Below, piece after piece: positions 1 through 12,350 of a stretch of 64,000 bases of DNA. This DNA is from Sardina pilchardus (taxonomy: Eukaryota > Chordata > Actinopteri > Clupeiformes > Clupeidae). Under the pieces are notes generated by a model. It was not told the DNA's origin and searched no databases. It saw nothing but the letters and a program-made list of their open reading frames with translations. The stretch spans positions 24,462,968-24,526,967 of the forward strand of contig NC_085007.1 of NCBI RefSeq assembly GCF_963854185.1, in the 5' to 3' direction. Position numbers and translations under genes: made by a program. Every line of letters starts with the position of its first letter. The first letter of the stretch is position 1.

Positions 1-1140
1 AATGTGTTGTGAAGGAAGGAGGTCGGGATGGGAAGAGTCTACGCGGGGGGTTGCTGCATATGTGGGTGGATGTGTTTGGCTTTGGAATATAGCATATGTT
101 TCCAATTCACGTTGTGCTTTTTTTTGTTCCTCTCGACTCCCCTCCCCTTCAGATTTCTGATTTGTCGTCTTTTTCGGAGCTACACGCATCCTCTCATGGC
201 CTCTGCCCCTCTCCTCTCCTTCTTCTTCCTCCTCCTCTCTCTCTCTTCCCTCTCTCCTCGTGTCTTTCTTTTTGGGTCTTTGGCTTATCTGAATATTTCA
301 TCCACTCTATACAGCAGATGCCACCATAAAAGGAACATAAATATTTAATATTGAACACCCCCTTCTCTGCGATCCCCCTCCCTTCGCGTCTTCCCTCTCT
401 CTCTCTCTCTTCCATCCAACCCACCACATCTTTCAGTCCTCTTTTTTTGTTTTATTTCTCTCTGTCTATATTTTGTTCTCCCTCTCCCTCCATCCCTTCC
501 ACACTCCTTCTTTCTCTCCCTTCTGCTCTGAATTCTCTTGCTCCAATATTTTGCATTCTAGTCCCCACTGTGATAGTCATTTTGCGGCGCCGTGCAAACG
601 TTTGTGCACAGTATGAAATATTAACGCCGAGCGAGAGAGGGAGACTCAACGGCGTTTTGTTGTTGCTTTTCTAATTGCAATGAATCAATTAAGAACTATT
701 CATTTAGTAATAAGTGTTTGAAGGTGTAATAGTAGCTATACCGCACAGAAGAATCCCTTTGGTTTGTAAATGAAAGGTCAACTGTTTGTGTGGCATAGCA
801 AGGCATTTATTATTAGGGTGTGTTTTGAATGCGCTTGTTAACTAGGACGATTAATCGGACTCCCAGAAAAGAGAGAGGAGGCAGGAGACCTGTGTTCATA
901 CCGAGATGAGAGGAGTTCATATCTGAGAAAGAAACAGCACGAAGTGAGGAGAAAGATGAAGAGAAAGAGAGAGAGAGAGAGAGCGAGAACAGAGTGAAAG
1001 GGAGAGAGCCAAGAAGCCTGGAAGAAGGGAGTGGTGTATGGAGATACAATTGCATTACTGGATCGATGCTGCATAATTTCATTACGCCATTATTCATCCC
1101 TGTACATTTTTACTCACTCAACCTCCCTCTCCCTCTCTCT

Positions 1141-1161
1141 CACACACACACACACACACAA
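1141..1161. repeat. (CA)n microsatellite
   Basis: About ten uninterrupted CA dinucleotides following a CT-rich run. Confidence 0.95.
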
Positions 1162-1889
1162 ACTACCCAATGCACACATACAGACATACTTGATGCTACA
1201 TGTAAAAACAAACACCACACATGCAGAGAGAAAGGGAGAGAGAGAGAGAAAGAGAAAAACATCCACCATACAGAATGAGTGAGATTTAGGCTGTACACTG
1301 TAGTTGGCCAAGCGTTTTAGTTTAGCTGAGATGCTTGGCTCGGACAGGGGAGTGCTGACAGCACGGTCGAGTCGGGATGTCAATGGGCTGACACTGCTGT
1401 AGCCCGGCGATTCATCAAACCCTCGCCCATCCACGCCGACAAGCGATAATGCCAGAGCCGCTCCAAAGAAGCCAGCTTTACGAGCACTTAGGGGCAGCCG
1501 TGCCACGCATTAATGGCACAAGAGAAACGAGAGAAGCGAGAGAGAGAAAAAAACACCCTCATTCTTTCGCTTGTTGCTCCAGCCCACTCATTGGGTTGAT
1601 TTCAATATGCATTATATACATTTCTTCCATTGTCTGTCTTTCTTTCCTCTTCACCCTCCCCTTTCAACTGGTTCTCTGTGCAGCCGTGGTACAGTACAGT
1701 AGGTCTTCCACCCCAGCCCAGTCACAGCGAGAGTGTTGTGCTCTGAGTCTCGCCTCTGTTCCTCCTGTCGTTCTTTATCTCTCCGAGTCGCCGGCTTGAA
1801 CTCTCTGAAAAATTGTATTTTGCTTTCAAATGGAAGAAAGACACAAAGAAACCCAACTGTGAAACTGAAACTAATTGCATTGTGACTGA

Positions 1890-1917
1890 AACACACACAC
1901 ACACACACACACACACA
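1890..1917. repeat. (AC)n microsatellite
   Basis: About fourteen uninterrupted AC dinucleotides. Confidence 0.95.
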
Positions 1918-2072
1918 AAACCATATGGAGAGTTTGAAAGAGGTGGAAGAAAGAGACAGAGAGAAAGGAAGAGAGAAAGATATTCTTTTTTTCTTTGCTA
2001 TTATACCAAATATTTGGCAACACGATATTATTGTCATGCCAAAAGCTCATTTGAAATTAATCGAATTGAATT

Positions 2073-2118
2073 GGGGGGGGGGGGGGGGGGGGGGGGGGGA
2101 GAGAGGGAGGGAGAGGGA

Positions 2119-2174
<56 letters not shown>
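2073..2174. repeat. Poly(G) tract fused to (GA)n microsatellite
   Basis: A run of 27 G residues (2073-2099) passes directly into GGGA- and GA-repeats to about 2174. The G strand could form quadruplexes and the all-purine strand a triplex. Exact lengths of such tracts are often wrong in assemblies. Confidence 0.95.
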
Positions 2175-2176
<2 letters not shown>

Positions 2177-2492
2177 TATCCTGAGTGGCTTTGCAGTTCC
2201 CACTCTTGAGACATACTGTAGTAAAGTCATGCCTTCTCTGAACAAAGGCTGTCTGGGATGTGATGTGAGAGGATGTTTTTATTTCTCATCATAAGGACTG
2301 GAGCAGGAGATAAAGGCCCCGGCACAACAAACCTTCGGGGGCCAATTTAATTTTGTGTCTGCTTCTTCTTTTTTTAATTCTCCATTTCATTCCAGATGTG
2401 ATAAAATGTTTGCAAATAAAGACATTTGATGAATGTTGTCATGAGAAGCCACAGAGCAAGAATCAGTTGAGAGGGATACAGCGAGAGATTAC

Positions 2493-2514
2493 GTGTGTGT
2501 GTGTGTGTGTGTGT
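2493..2514. repeat. (GT)n microsatellite
   Basis: About eleven uninterrupted GT dinucleotides. Confidence 0.95.
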
Positions 2515-3248
2515 ACACATTTACAATCCACCCTCCCCCTTTGCAGACAGCACACTCGAGACCCAAGCTCCTAATTAGTAACAATATTCTGCAAGTATTC
2601 ATGCAGGAGACAGAACTCTTTATCATACTGCTGCCAGAATCAAAAGGAAATGAAAAGATTCCTCTTCTAATTAACATTTCTTCCCTTTTATTTCACAACA
2701 CAGGAGTTTTCTTGAGAATCAGACCATCCAGAAAATGGGCGGGGCTGGGTGGAGTTGGGTGAGGGATTGATTGGAGTGCTGACAGTGGCTGTGAGAGGGG
2801 AAAGGGGAAGATCTATAACATCTGCCATTACATTCCTCTGTTATCATTTATGCACATTAAAGCAACGCTACTTTCACCCCCCACCCCTCCACACACACGG
2901 GGTAACCAGAAGCAGTGATTTACATTGCAGGATTCACTTGATCCTGTAGATATACAATGAAAGAAACATTCAGCCGCAACAGCAGACTGTTATTTGTTTA
3001 CAATACAGAAATGGGCATTTCCTATTGTAATGCACTACCATGGCATATTGGCCATAACTCACTACTCCATACTCTGCCGTAATAGTAAGCATTAAACATA
3101 GTTGGACTGTTGTGTAATTGCTGCTGGCAAAAATATGTGAATCAGACCTAATTTGCATCTCTATGGTTGCAAATGGAGCAATGTGTCTTCCTTGAAGTTG
3201 GCAACTTTATAGAAAAGCAATCGGAAGGTAAAATGGCAGTGGAACACA

Positions 3249-3790
3249 CACTATATTGCCAAAAGTATTCGCCCACCTGCCTTGACTCACATATGAACTT
3301 CGGTCACATCCCATCCTTAAACCATAGGGTTTATGATGACTTCAGTCCACCCTTCACAGCTATAACAGCTTCAACTCTTATGGGAAGACTTTCCACAAGG
3401 TTTAGGAGTGTGTTTATGGGATTTTTTGACCATTCATTCAGGAGCGCATTTGTGAGGTCACACACTGATGTTGGACAAAGCGACTGACTCTCGGGATCCG
3501 CTCTAATTCATTCCAAAGGTGTTCTGTTGGGTTGAGATAGGACTCTGTGCAGGCCAGTTAAGTTAATTCGACACCAAACTCTGTCATCCATGCCTTTATG
3601 GATCTTGCTTTATGCACTGACAGTCATGTTGGAACAGGAAGGAGCCATCCCCGAGCTGGGCTTGGTCCCTTATAGTTCCAGTGAAAGGAACTCTGAATGA
3701 ATTTTTAACAATTCCATGCTCCCAACTTTGTGGGAAGGTTGGGGATGGCCACTTCCTGTTCCAAACTCATTTTTTGAATTGAGGCATTAA
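3249..3790 (-). mobile_element. Tc1/mariner-like transposon remnant, transposase in minus orientation
   Basis: It opens with a CACTATATTGCCAAAAG terminus, the same end seen on both sides of the element at 52141-53527. Read on the minus strand, about 3490-3560 corresponds to the region of Tc1 transposases that ends the catalytic domain (a tryptophan, a proline-rich turn and the NPxE-type motif), but the frame is broken. Beyond about 3620 the sequence contains an inverted partial copy of itself (3624-3660 against 3722-3763). No second terminus is visible, so the element is truncated. Not functional. The superfamily is inferred from the transposase motif and the terminus. Confidence 0.7.
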
Positions 3791-3989
3791 GATCAATTGT
3801 CAAAGTGATGATTTTATATTCCTCTTTTTAGTCAACTTTAGCATGGGGTCAAAAACTTAGTCTCCCCATGCACTGTGCAAAGGAGGGTGGAGCCAGGCTG
3901 GGTTGTCCCAGTCTTGCTACCTGTTACCCTGCACTACGTTTGCCCCTCGCCTCCTGCTTCCACTCTGCGTTTTTTTTACTGCAGTCTGC

Positions 3990-4359
3990 TGTCACGCACA
4001 GGTCTGATGAGTGAAATCAGCCATGGTAGTTAAGCTGTGATCCGCAGAGCAGTCTCACGGAATTATCCTGTCTCAACCACCAGCCATTTCGTGTCTCTGC
4101 TCCTTGTTGCGTATTCATAATATCTTTCGTTATCATCGCCTGTCATAGTATTAAAGACCTAAAGACTGTTCTCGAATTCTCTCATCGCTCAGCTGATCGG
4201 TAAGGACCTCAGACTATCTTGGATTTATTCTTTACCTGCATGCCCCATTGAACAACCCCAGACTGTTTGAGACTTTGTTGTACGTAATAAAAGACTTTGT
4301 TTGACTTATCCTGCATTCGTGTCTGCTTTGGGGTCCGATTCTGTCCACTGAGCGTGACA
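3990..4359 (+). mobile_element. Solo-LTR-like segment
   Basis: The segment begins TGTCACGC and ends GCGTGACA, an 8-bp inverted pair of the TG...CA type found on retroviral and gypsy LTRs. An AATAAA signal lies about 70 bp before the right end. I see no clear target duplication, so the boundaries are tentative. It could be a different repeat that happens to have such ends. Confidence 0.4.
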
Positions 4360-4895
4360 AGGCCAGTTAATGAGATAACCTGTCATTTTCTTTGAATGGT
4401 TTTCCTCATTATCTACCGATGTGTGTGTTTGTGAGTGTCGGTGTGTGTCTCATCGCCATTAGATGACCACTTGGTAAGAAACAACGACTCTGTCTGCTAT
4501 CCTGTCAGTCCCTTGCTTCACTTTAGGTCTATGGAGCAGTAAAAACGATATTTTCTCTCATGTAATAAAGCATTAACATATATACTATGTTATGCACAGA
4601 TCCATTTGGCTTTACCACTCTCTATCTTCTCACTGTCTAGTGGGTGACATAATTTGTTCTTGGCCCTTCTACGTGTTTGAACATAAGTTCCCCTCTCAAG
4701 TCCTCATGAGTGAAGGATCCCTATTAGCCCATCAGATGTGTCAGGGTGACAGGAACATGGGAGTTATTGTAGAAATGAGATCCCCCCCTCCCTTACCCCC
4801 AACCCCCTTCGCTTCTGCCTCCTGCGTGTCTTCTTCTCCGGCAGACAATCTGTCTAATTCACACGGCTGCTGCCCGGCCCTGTTTAAAGCTTTGA

Positions 4896-4899
<4 letters not shown>

Positions 4900-4934
<35 letters not shown>

Positions 4935-4962
4935 ATCTGTGTCTGTGTGTGTGTGTGTGTGG
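4900..4962. repeat. (GT)n compound microsatellite
   Basis: An uninterrupted GT run to 4932, a short interruption, then a second GT run to about 4961. Confidence 0.95.
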
Positions 4963-6284
4963 AGCAGGAAGCAGTGGGGCCTTCTATCTGCTGTGGGTAG
5001 ACAACCAGAAAAGGTTCATTTTGGGGTGGGTGGCGGGATACTGTCTCAGTAATCTATTACTGGGTTCATCACCAACGTCAGAGCTGTAGCAAAACACTCT
5101 GAGCAAGGCCATGCAGGCAAAGCTTATTTCATACACAGAGGCAATTCAATGTGCTAAAATATAAGTAAAAAGGGCCGTGGGTAAAAGACAGCAGAATACA
5201 TAAAATAGAATAATTATACAAAAACAGAAAGAAAAAAAAACATGAAAGCGGTTCTACACCCCCTGCTGTTAATTCAGACAATACAAAAAATCATTGTTAG
5301 CCTATGAAAGATTTACTGTTGAAATTGCTTTTTGAGATCACTGACTGTCTGATGGATGAAATGACAAAAATGGTGTCAGTCACTTCCTTTTGGAATAGAG
5401 ATTATTTAACATTTTCATACGAGTCTTCTAGCATGTTATTTGTACCTCTACACGGTTGTATCCAGCTTAATAGCACTATAGAATGACAATAGCAGTCAGA
5501 TAGACTTCAAAGGTGCTCCCCTATAGGAAACAGTGGCATATCCCCTCAGGGCTGTGAGACCGAACCCTTTGTGATTCTGACAACAGGCCAGGAGATAACC
5601 TTTACTGTACATTACAGCAAACCAGCTGGTGAAACATGAATGTGATGGCTCAAAACCACCAGGTCCAGCCACGACAAAGAGCAGAATTTGGGACACTGTC
5701 AATGCGTCTCTACCTCCAGCTGGCAAACCAGTTTGTTTATTCATTTTAGTTTAAAGAGATAAACATTTGAGAATGGGCAGAGAGAGAGAGATACACCAGC
5801 CTCTCATTGGACAGAAGACATCTCATCAGTCTCACTGCACACTGATGCAATCTACATTCACAGGGGATTCCTCTTACAAACAGAGTGAGATGGGAGTCTG
5901 TTTATTTATGTTCCCAGTCAACGCCTTTGATGCCTTTCTGTGCCACTCTTAAGGGGCATCTACAAAGCATGTTTGTGCACATCATCTGGAATCCCATTTA
6001 AGACAAATGAAAAAAGAGATGGATGAATTAAAGAGGAAAGGAACCTGTTGGTTGGAGAGGCAGCTGGAAAAAAAGTACATGTTGTTGCCTCATACACATA
6101 TAAAGAACAAACGAGTGCTTCTGACATGCAAACCAAGTCAAATAATGCACAAGCCAATATATATTCACACACACAATTCCATGCTGGCGGCTAAACACAC
6201 TACCACACTTGGGTGAGAAAAGTCTGGCAAAGGGGGCCTGAGGCATGGACAGAGGCATTCTGGAATGAAACTATACCAAAAAAA

Positions 6285-6308
6285 GTGTGTGTGTGTGTGT
6301 GTGTGTGT
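6285..6308. repeat. (GT)n microsatellite
   Basis: About twelve uninterrupted GT dinucleotides. Confidence 0.95.
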
Positions 6309-7619
6309 TTATTAAAGATATTTAGCAAGACATTTCAGGCTTGATGTCAGAGTTTAACATCCAAGTCACATCCAATATTCTCCATGCAGGTATGAAACAC
6401 TCCGAAGTTGTAGGTTGTAAGTCACCAGAGCTGTGTGGACTGAACCAAGCGCCTTCAGATATATTTAACTTGAAAGCCAGTCACCATCGCAAAGATCACT
6501 TTCTGACTAATCCCAGCTTTACATTTTAAAGGAAGGTGAGCAGAAAGGGGCAGCGATTGAGAGAAAAAATGGCTCTGGGGATCAAACGCATGGTGCAGTA
6601 ATGAGGGGGTTATAATCCAAAAAAGTTTAAAGCCCCGACCAAGCGGCTATGCTTATCTTTCACCTGATCTTGTCCTCGCTTCCTGCTAAATTCCACTCAC
6701 CTTACCTTATCTCACCCAGGCTGCATGTCCGAGTGAATACTGAATACAAATACGTTGGGTGAAATGTACAGTATAGGGTTGCTGAGAATAGCTGTACATA
6801 CAAGTTTAGGTAACATCTATGATGCAAGTCACTTCAGCTACTGTGAAAATCCTGCACAACCTGCTGAATTCAAATATGTCTCTCAACCCATACATGGGAT
6901 TTCGCTCAAAGTATAAGTACTATTCCCATGACCTCACACCTATGCAGCACATCAATCAGTCCCTGGTCAGTTCTGGTCAATACTGGAATAAAGATCCATC
7001 TTGAATGAGAATGTTGCTTATTGACAGATTTTCACTATCTAACCAAGTGCCAAGTTACCAAATGTTCATGCTTTAAAGACTTTCTAATGAGAATTCCATG
7101 CTAGGAATTTAATTAATTTAAATGACTAGTCTAAAAAGCTATTTTGATAACTTGGCCACATGCATTGGCTAATTCAATATTATGAGCAGAATATATTGTA
7201 AGTGAACAGATCAGTGGGTCAGTTCAGTGCTGCACATGCTACAAAAATCAAGCATTCTGCGTTAGTTCTGGCAGGCCGCGCAGTCAAGCCCGCTGTTAGC
7301 CGCTGTCAGTTTCTTATTGGCTATTCCAAACCCAGCCCACATCAGCCCCTTCGCTCACAAGTGGTCGCTCTCATTAGAGCGCCTTATTTAAGATGCATCA
7401 GTGTGTTTACTATCATTGCTTTCTCTGCTCGCTGCTTTGCAACCCATCTCCTCCCCAGCTCCACCTCAAAATGGTTTAACTTGAAATAATGTCATACTGT
7501 TGTCATTGTTGCTTGCTCTGTTCTAGGGGGAATAGAGTTACTCTCCCAGTTTTAAACTGGAACGGTAGAGGATGCTGCTGTTCCCTGTCTTGGCTTTCCA
7601 TGGAGCTCATGGAAAGACA

Positions 7620-8041
7620 TAGCCTAGAAATCTAGACGCCCCTAGCGGCAGCAAATGTAATTTGGCTGGCGGGGCAGTCTAGGCACGATCCATTGAGCCA
7701 GGGAAATGAGAACCCCCAGCACCAGCGGGCCAATCACAGCGTGTATAGAGTCGGTGGGTGGGCTTAACATAATGGTGACTGACATGCGACCAGAAGTTGC
7801 GACGGTAACGCATCCTGTTATTTGAAAACAAGAAGATGATTCGTTTAGCATTATATCCTTGCGTGGAGAGGGAAGGTTACGCATCCTGCTACTTGAAAAC
7901 AAGAAGATGATTCGTTTAGCGTTATCCTATTGCGGGGAGGGAATTTGAAAGACAACTGTTTATCCCACCCCTCCGATTGAGCCCTGTCTACGGTGAGTGT
8001 CCAGACCCTACATCTTGATGTGGGTCTGGCTCGTCAGGCTA
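7620..8041. mobile_element. Non-autonomous DNA transposon, TAGCCT...AGGCTA ends, 9-bp target duplication
   Basis: The 422-bp element starts TAGCCTAGAAATCTAGAC and ends GTCTGGCTCGTCAGGCTA, imperfect inverted repeats. The 9-mer GGAAAGACA sits directly outside both ends (7611-7619 and 8042-8050), so both boundaries are secure. There is no coding capacity. A 9-bp duplication is typical of Mutator-like and some Merlin elements, while hAT and P make 8 bp; the superfamily is open. The element at 19204-19569 shares the tip and the 9-bp duplication. Confidence 0.85.
7804..7945. repeat. 71-bp tandem duplication inside the 7620-8041 element
   Basis: Two adjacent copies, starting at 7804 and 7875, share the core ACGCATCCTG...GAAGATGATTCGTTTAGC with a few substitutions. 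Confidence 0.9.
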
Positions 8042-8186
8042 GGAAAGACAGGGAATTTCCTCTGAACAGAGCCATACCGCCAAATACAAATAAAGTTGGT
8101 TCTAAAGACATTTCTGTCTTGCGTATTTTTTACTTTTTCAAGTCTGTCTCCATTAAGCCAAGCAACAGTTTATTGTCATATCATTG

Positions 8187-8742
8187 ACTATGTTTACATG
8201 CAGGGTATATTCCTGTTTTAGACGGAAAATTAGCAATATTCGGTTTCCGCACGAGTCATGTAAACTCTTTATTCATTCCAAATTTGGCTGTATTCCGGTT
8301 TATAAAAAAACGAATGAACTCCCTGGTTTATTCCTAAATGGAATTTGTGGTCATGTATTCACCGTAATCGGAAAGTGCTCATTACCGGAATGGGTTTTCG
8401 CATGTGCGAGTGTCCAATTGGCAGGTGTTTTGGCTTTTAAGCATCCCGGATTCCCCCATTAGCACCAACCCTATGAGGACATGAACATTTTCCTGTGTGT
8501 AGGCTTAGTTCGTTAGAAATCAACTACTAGGCCTACTACTTGTTACGAGACAACTTCATTCATAAAATGACATCATGACGCAACCAAAACAAGGCAAGTA
8601 CGTCAGCTACGTTGGTCATCTAACCGGAATAAAGCGATCGCTATGTATTTATTCCGGGAACACAATACCCCACAATATTCCTGATCTTGTTTTAACCGGA
8701 ATATTGACTTCATTTAGAATTCGCTGTGCATGTAACCGTAGT
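8187..8742. mobile_element. Short inverted-repeat DNA element
   Basis: The left end ACTATGTTTACATGCA is matched by the reverse complement of the right end (ACTACGGTTACATGCA). Internal pieces such as CCGGAAT recur in both orientations. No coding capacity and no clear target duplication. Superfamily unknown. Confidence 0.6.
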
Positions 8743-8816
8743 CATGTCACATAGCCACAAGTAATCAGTTACATGGTGTTAATGTAAACATGGTTCTTTA
8801 GTTGTCATATGATATA

Positions 8817-9065
8817 TCGAGGGCTGAGAACAAAAGGGGCGTAAGTGACATTTCACCAACATTACAGGAGAGCCAAAATAAATCTAACTGCTTCTATATG
8901 TTCACAGTTAAAGACGTTTGGTTTTTGTTAAATAACTATATTTATAAATATTTTACTTCTATAATTTTGTCAGCTAAGAGAGCTCATCAAGAGCTTTCAG
9001 GTGATATATATAACTACATTTTGACCAAAATGTCACTTACGCCCCTTTGGTTCTCAAACTCTCGA
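8817..9065. mobile_element. MITE with about 38-bp terminal inverted repeats
   Basis: The first about 38 bases, containing AAAGGGGCGTAAGTGACATT, reappear inverted at about 9027-9065. The ends read TCGAG...CTCGA. The 249-bp element is non-coding and has no obvious target duplication. Confidence 0.75.
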
Positions 9066-10623
9066 CAATCAAACTAAAATACAAACTTACAGCAACAACT
9101 GAAAATCACCAGAGGTACAAAATGGACAAGCACGTCCAATGAAGTCATTAATTAGCAGTGTGCACAGACACCCCCTGCTATATTTCTCCCAATCCAACCG
9201 CAGTTCATTAAAACTTGGGAGACGTTTAAGGGAACACACTGTCAACTTGCTTGCAGAAACATATGGAGTGGCCTTCTCTCCAGAGACCCCGAGCTAGCCA
9301 CACACAGATGGGGTGCTCCCTTGAGTCAGAGTCCTCCGAGCCCCCAATTTTTTGCGATGACAGACGGAGGCATTTTTCAACATAAATAACTTCATGCAGC
9401 AGCATGCCTCTGTGCAGATGATGTGCACCTTCGAGCCAGAGTTTGGATTTCAGCCAGCTGCCTTCACACAACACATTGGCTGTGTTTTTAGGTGGATACA
9501 CGTTGGCTCCGCTGTGATGTATCTATCCATCATGGTTTCTTTCAGACTGTTCGAGAAAAATCCATCCATCCATCATAAATGGCAGCCTTGCTGCTCTCCA
9601 TTGTGAGGAGAGAACTTCCTGTTGAAATGAAGAAACCTTGAGCAGTGACTACTCCAAAGGACCGAGGAAACACCTTGGGATGTTGAAATAGGTGTTTTTA
9701 TTGTAGTACAGTGTGAGTGAGTGTGTGCAAGGCCGGCCCTAACCAATTTGGCGCCCTAGGCAAGATTTTAGGTAGCGCCCCCTTGCATCACAGTAAATTA
9801 CACTGCTAGTGTACATACACTCACAAGACACTGAGCTTTGTCTTGAACATTCTCAAATGAAAATAAAGCAAAGCACATTCAAACTACTTAGAAAGCCTTA
9901 AAGAAACAAATACAACAAATAGTGAACTGAACATATGAAAAACAATATAGAGGGGTTATCAGGTTGTTCTCTTTGGGGGGCAACAAAAAATGGGTGCAAA
10001 AGGTATCAGCACAATATTTTAGTGCAGGCCCCTTGACAGACACATGGGGCAATAGCCTATTCTACATAGACATGAACATGTGACAGTTGTTGAACCAGGT
10101 GAATAAATATAACAGTATGCCTATAGGTTTCCCAGTGCCATTTGTAGTGGTGTTGTAGACTGATAACGTAGGTTAGGAATGTAACTATGGATCTGTGAGA
10201 CCGAGGGATGACCGTCACTATCCTTGTCGCTCGGACCATTCTGAGGCGTTCAGGGATAGGAGACTGACCCGGGAGCATTCTCTATTTATTAACGCAAGTC
10301 GTTCTGCTTCCGGAGGTCATGGACATGACCATTTTGACATATGGTGTCGGTGATAGGCAGAACAAAGGTGATCATTCCTTTTTAGACCGTAGTGACGGTC
10401 AGAGTGAGGTCGAAACAGATCTCACATTCAATACAATAATAGTTACTTACAGAATCATAGATAATAGGCTATCTATCTATGAAAATAGATAAATACATGA
10501 TAATAATTGTAATGTGTCACAATTGAAAAAAATATATTAAGTCAAGAATTGTAATACTTTCTTGATTTGATTTTGGTGCCCCCCCACCACAGTGGTCTGT
10601 AGTTTATTTTGATGTATAGTTTG

Positions 10624-11881
10624 TAGGGGTGGCACGGTTCGCAAAATCTACGGTTCGGTTCGTATCACGGTTTAGGGTCACGGTTTTCGGTTCGGTGCGG
10701 TTCTTGTAGTTATTTTTTCCTTTACTCTTTAACACTCCAGAAACATATTTCAGCACATAGTTTAATCATCCACAATTAGGCTAGAGCATTTAGAGAATAG
10801 TTATCATGTAATAATGCACAAACTGAATTTGACTTCACATAAAGCACATTATTGTCTGAGGAAACTTTAAGCTTCAGTTGAGGTTTTGATAAAGCAAGAG
10901 GGAAGACATTGATGATTTCAACAATCTTTTCATTTATTTGGCAGGGATGGTGCACCATGCAGCACAAAATGTAGGTCGTCCACCCATATTTTTCATTGCA
11001 TCGCCTTTTTATCGCTCTCCTTTCATATAGTGTGAATGATTCTTTAACAAGATGTAAAGCTTGTCTTTATTTGAAACACACACACATTATGTAATTATTT
11101 ATTCATTCTATATACTGACATGTCTGATATTCATAACAGCAAACTTTATGCAGATTATAGCCTACTATTCATTATAACTCCACCTCTTAAATTCAGCTGT
11201 CTGGCTGAAGCCTCAAAATATTGTAAACAAAGTAGCAGGCTAAGCTCATCATACTCTACTGGTTGGACTGTTCAGTTTCCCCACATGTGTTTTAGTTTCA
11301 AGGTAAGCTAATACTTTTTCTCCTTGGGACAGGCCCTTTTAAGCCTTGGAGTTGAAAACATTGGTATTGAGATGGTCAGTCAACTTGAATGCAAGAGATT
11401 TTATCAAATGTCTGATGCTAACCGTTTTAACAGTAATTTAGCTAATCGTCTTCTGTGCGTCATTGCGTTCACGATTGTGAATGTTCTATTTGGATTAATG
11501 TGCATGTCGACGACGGGTGTCCATTGAGCGCGCACGAGAGCGGGCCAAGGAGAATGAGTTTACTTCTACTGTTTGGTAAAGTTGCACGCATAGTCTACAG
11601 TTGCGGAAGAACATGCTTCCACCCGAGCAGGGTCAGGTGCATCAGTTTGACCACGCTAGGGATGATCTCTCGCACTTGCCATTTCTAAAACCTTGCGCGC
11701 AGCACTCAAAACTCCATACTCCTACTCTCGCACGTAAGGGAAACACGTTGTCACATATGGGAATCAATTGCGCATGCCATAACTAGCCTGAACCGTAGGA
11801 CCGTACGACGAACACACACTCCGAACCGTGACATGCGAACCGCACGGTTCGGAGCATTTTTCAAAAACCGTGCCACCCCTA
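10624..11881. mobile_element. hAT-type non-autonomous transposon, perfect 8-bp target duplication
   Basis: The terminal inverted repeats are TAGGGGTGGCACGGTT and its reverse complement, with further subterminal CGGTTCGG motifs at both ends. The 8-mer ATAGTTTG flanks the element exactly (10616-10623 and 11882-11889). The 1258 bp carry no transposase; internal open frames are short and look incidental. It is nested in the 9728-12563 element and is therefore younger than it. Confidence 0.9.
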
Positions 11882-11924
11882 ATAGTTTGCTATGTAGGCC
11901 TATAGGCTATTGAGAGATTCCACT

Positions 11925-12350
11925 GAGAGTAATGGATGGAATGCAAATGATGACATTTCATGTAGCCTAAATTCACATTGATTTTCTCGCGAACCGTTTA
12001 TTATATCAACTAGTATTTAATACCATCGGAAAGCTAAGACCGTGCTCTGTCAGGAGATATGTATATGCTATCATTGTGATTAGAACTTTGTGAGCAATCC
12101 AACACAGAAGAATGGGTGTGCATTTCGCATTTTTTGCCCGTCGCAGTAATGTGCAGAATGTTTCACATTTCATGTAGCATTCACGTTGGTTTTTCTCGCT
12201 TAACGTTTATCACAACAACTAGCAGGCCTACATAATACCATAGGAAAGCTAAAATCGTGCTGTCACGCCTGTGACTAGAACTTTCTGAGCAATCCGACAG
12301 AGAAGTAGGCTACGTTTTGTATTTTGCGTTTTTTGCCCGTCGCAGGTAAT
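11925..12350. repeat. Two diverged tandem copies of an about 200-bp unit
   Basis: Copy one (about 11935-12145) and copy two (about 12146-12350) share ACATTTCATGTAGC, a TTTCTCGC..CGTTTAT segment, ATACCAT.GGAAAGCTAA, GAGCAATCC.ACA and TTTTTTGCCCGTCGCAG. Copy two has an added AGGCCTAC where copy one is shorter. A related pattern is seen at 21790-22330. Confidence 0.7.

Larger units (their letters stand above)
1..3248. other. TE-poor non-coding stretch, no gene seen
   Basis: No open reading frame here looks like a protein; those present come from CT-, CA- and GA-rich low-complexity sequence. The stretch contains pyrimidine-rich runs (about 200-520), purine-rich runs (about 955-1000 and 1220-1260) and the microsatellites listed separately. 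Some mixed-composition islands without repeats (for example about 2280-2360 and 2540-2650) could be conserved non-coding DNA, but that needs alignment to other fish. Confidence 0.6.
4360..7610. other. Non-coding stretch, no gene seen
   Basis: Mixed-composition DNA with two GT microsatellites and no convincing reading frame. A segment at about 5500-5745 has an open frame on the minus strand but no recognisable domain or splice context. Sections at about 4840-4898 and 6600-6730 are free of repeats and could be conserved non-coding DNA (unverified). Confidence 0.5.

Noticed and set aside
1114..2245. Open frames of 60-130 residues over the CT/GA/CA-rich region
   Set aside because: Low-complexity translations (Ser-Leu, Arg-Glu, Thr-His repeats) without start context or splice sites.
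3552..4374. Repeated GGCCAGTTAA at 3554 and 4361 as a target duplication around an insertion
   Set aside because: The match is only about ten bases, and the sequence just outside does not fit a single insertion event. The LTR-like boundaries at 3990 and 4359 have better support.
9226..9606. Overlapping frames on both strands near 9226-9606
   Set aside because: No recognisable domain, no splice signals and no codon-bias argument. Cannot be supported as a gene.
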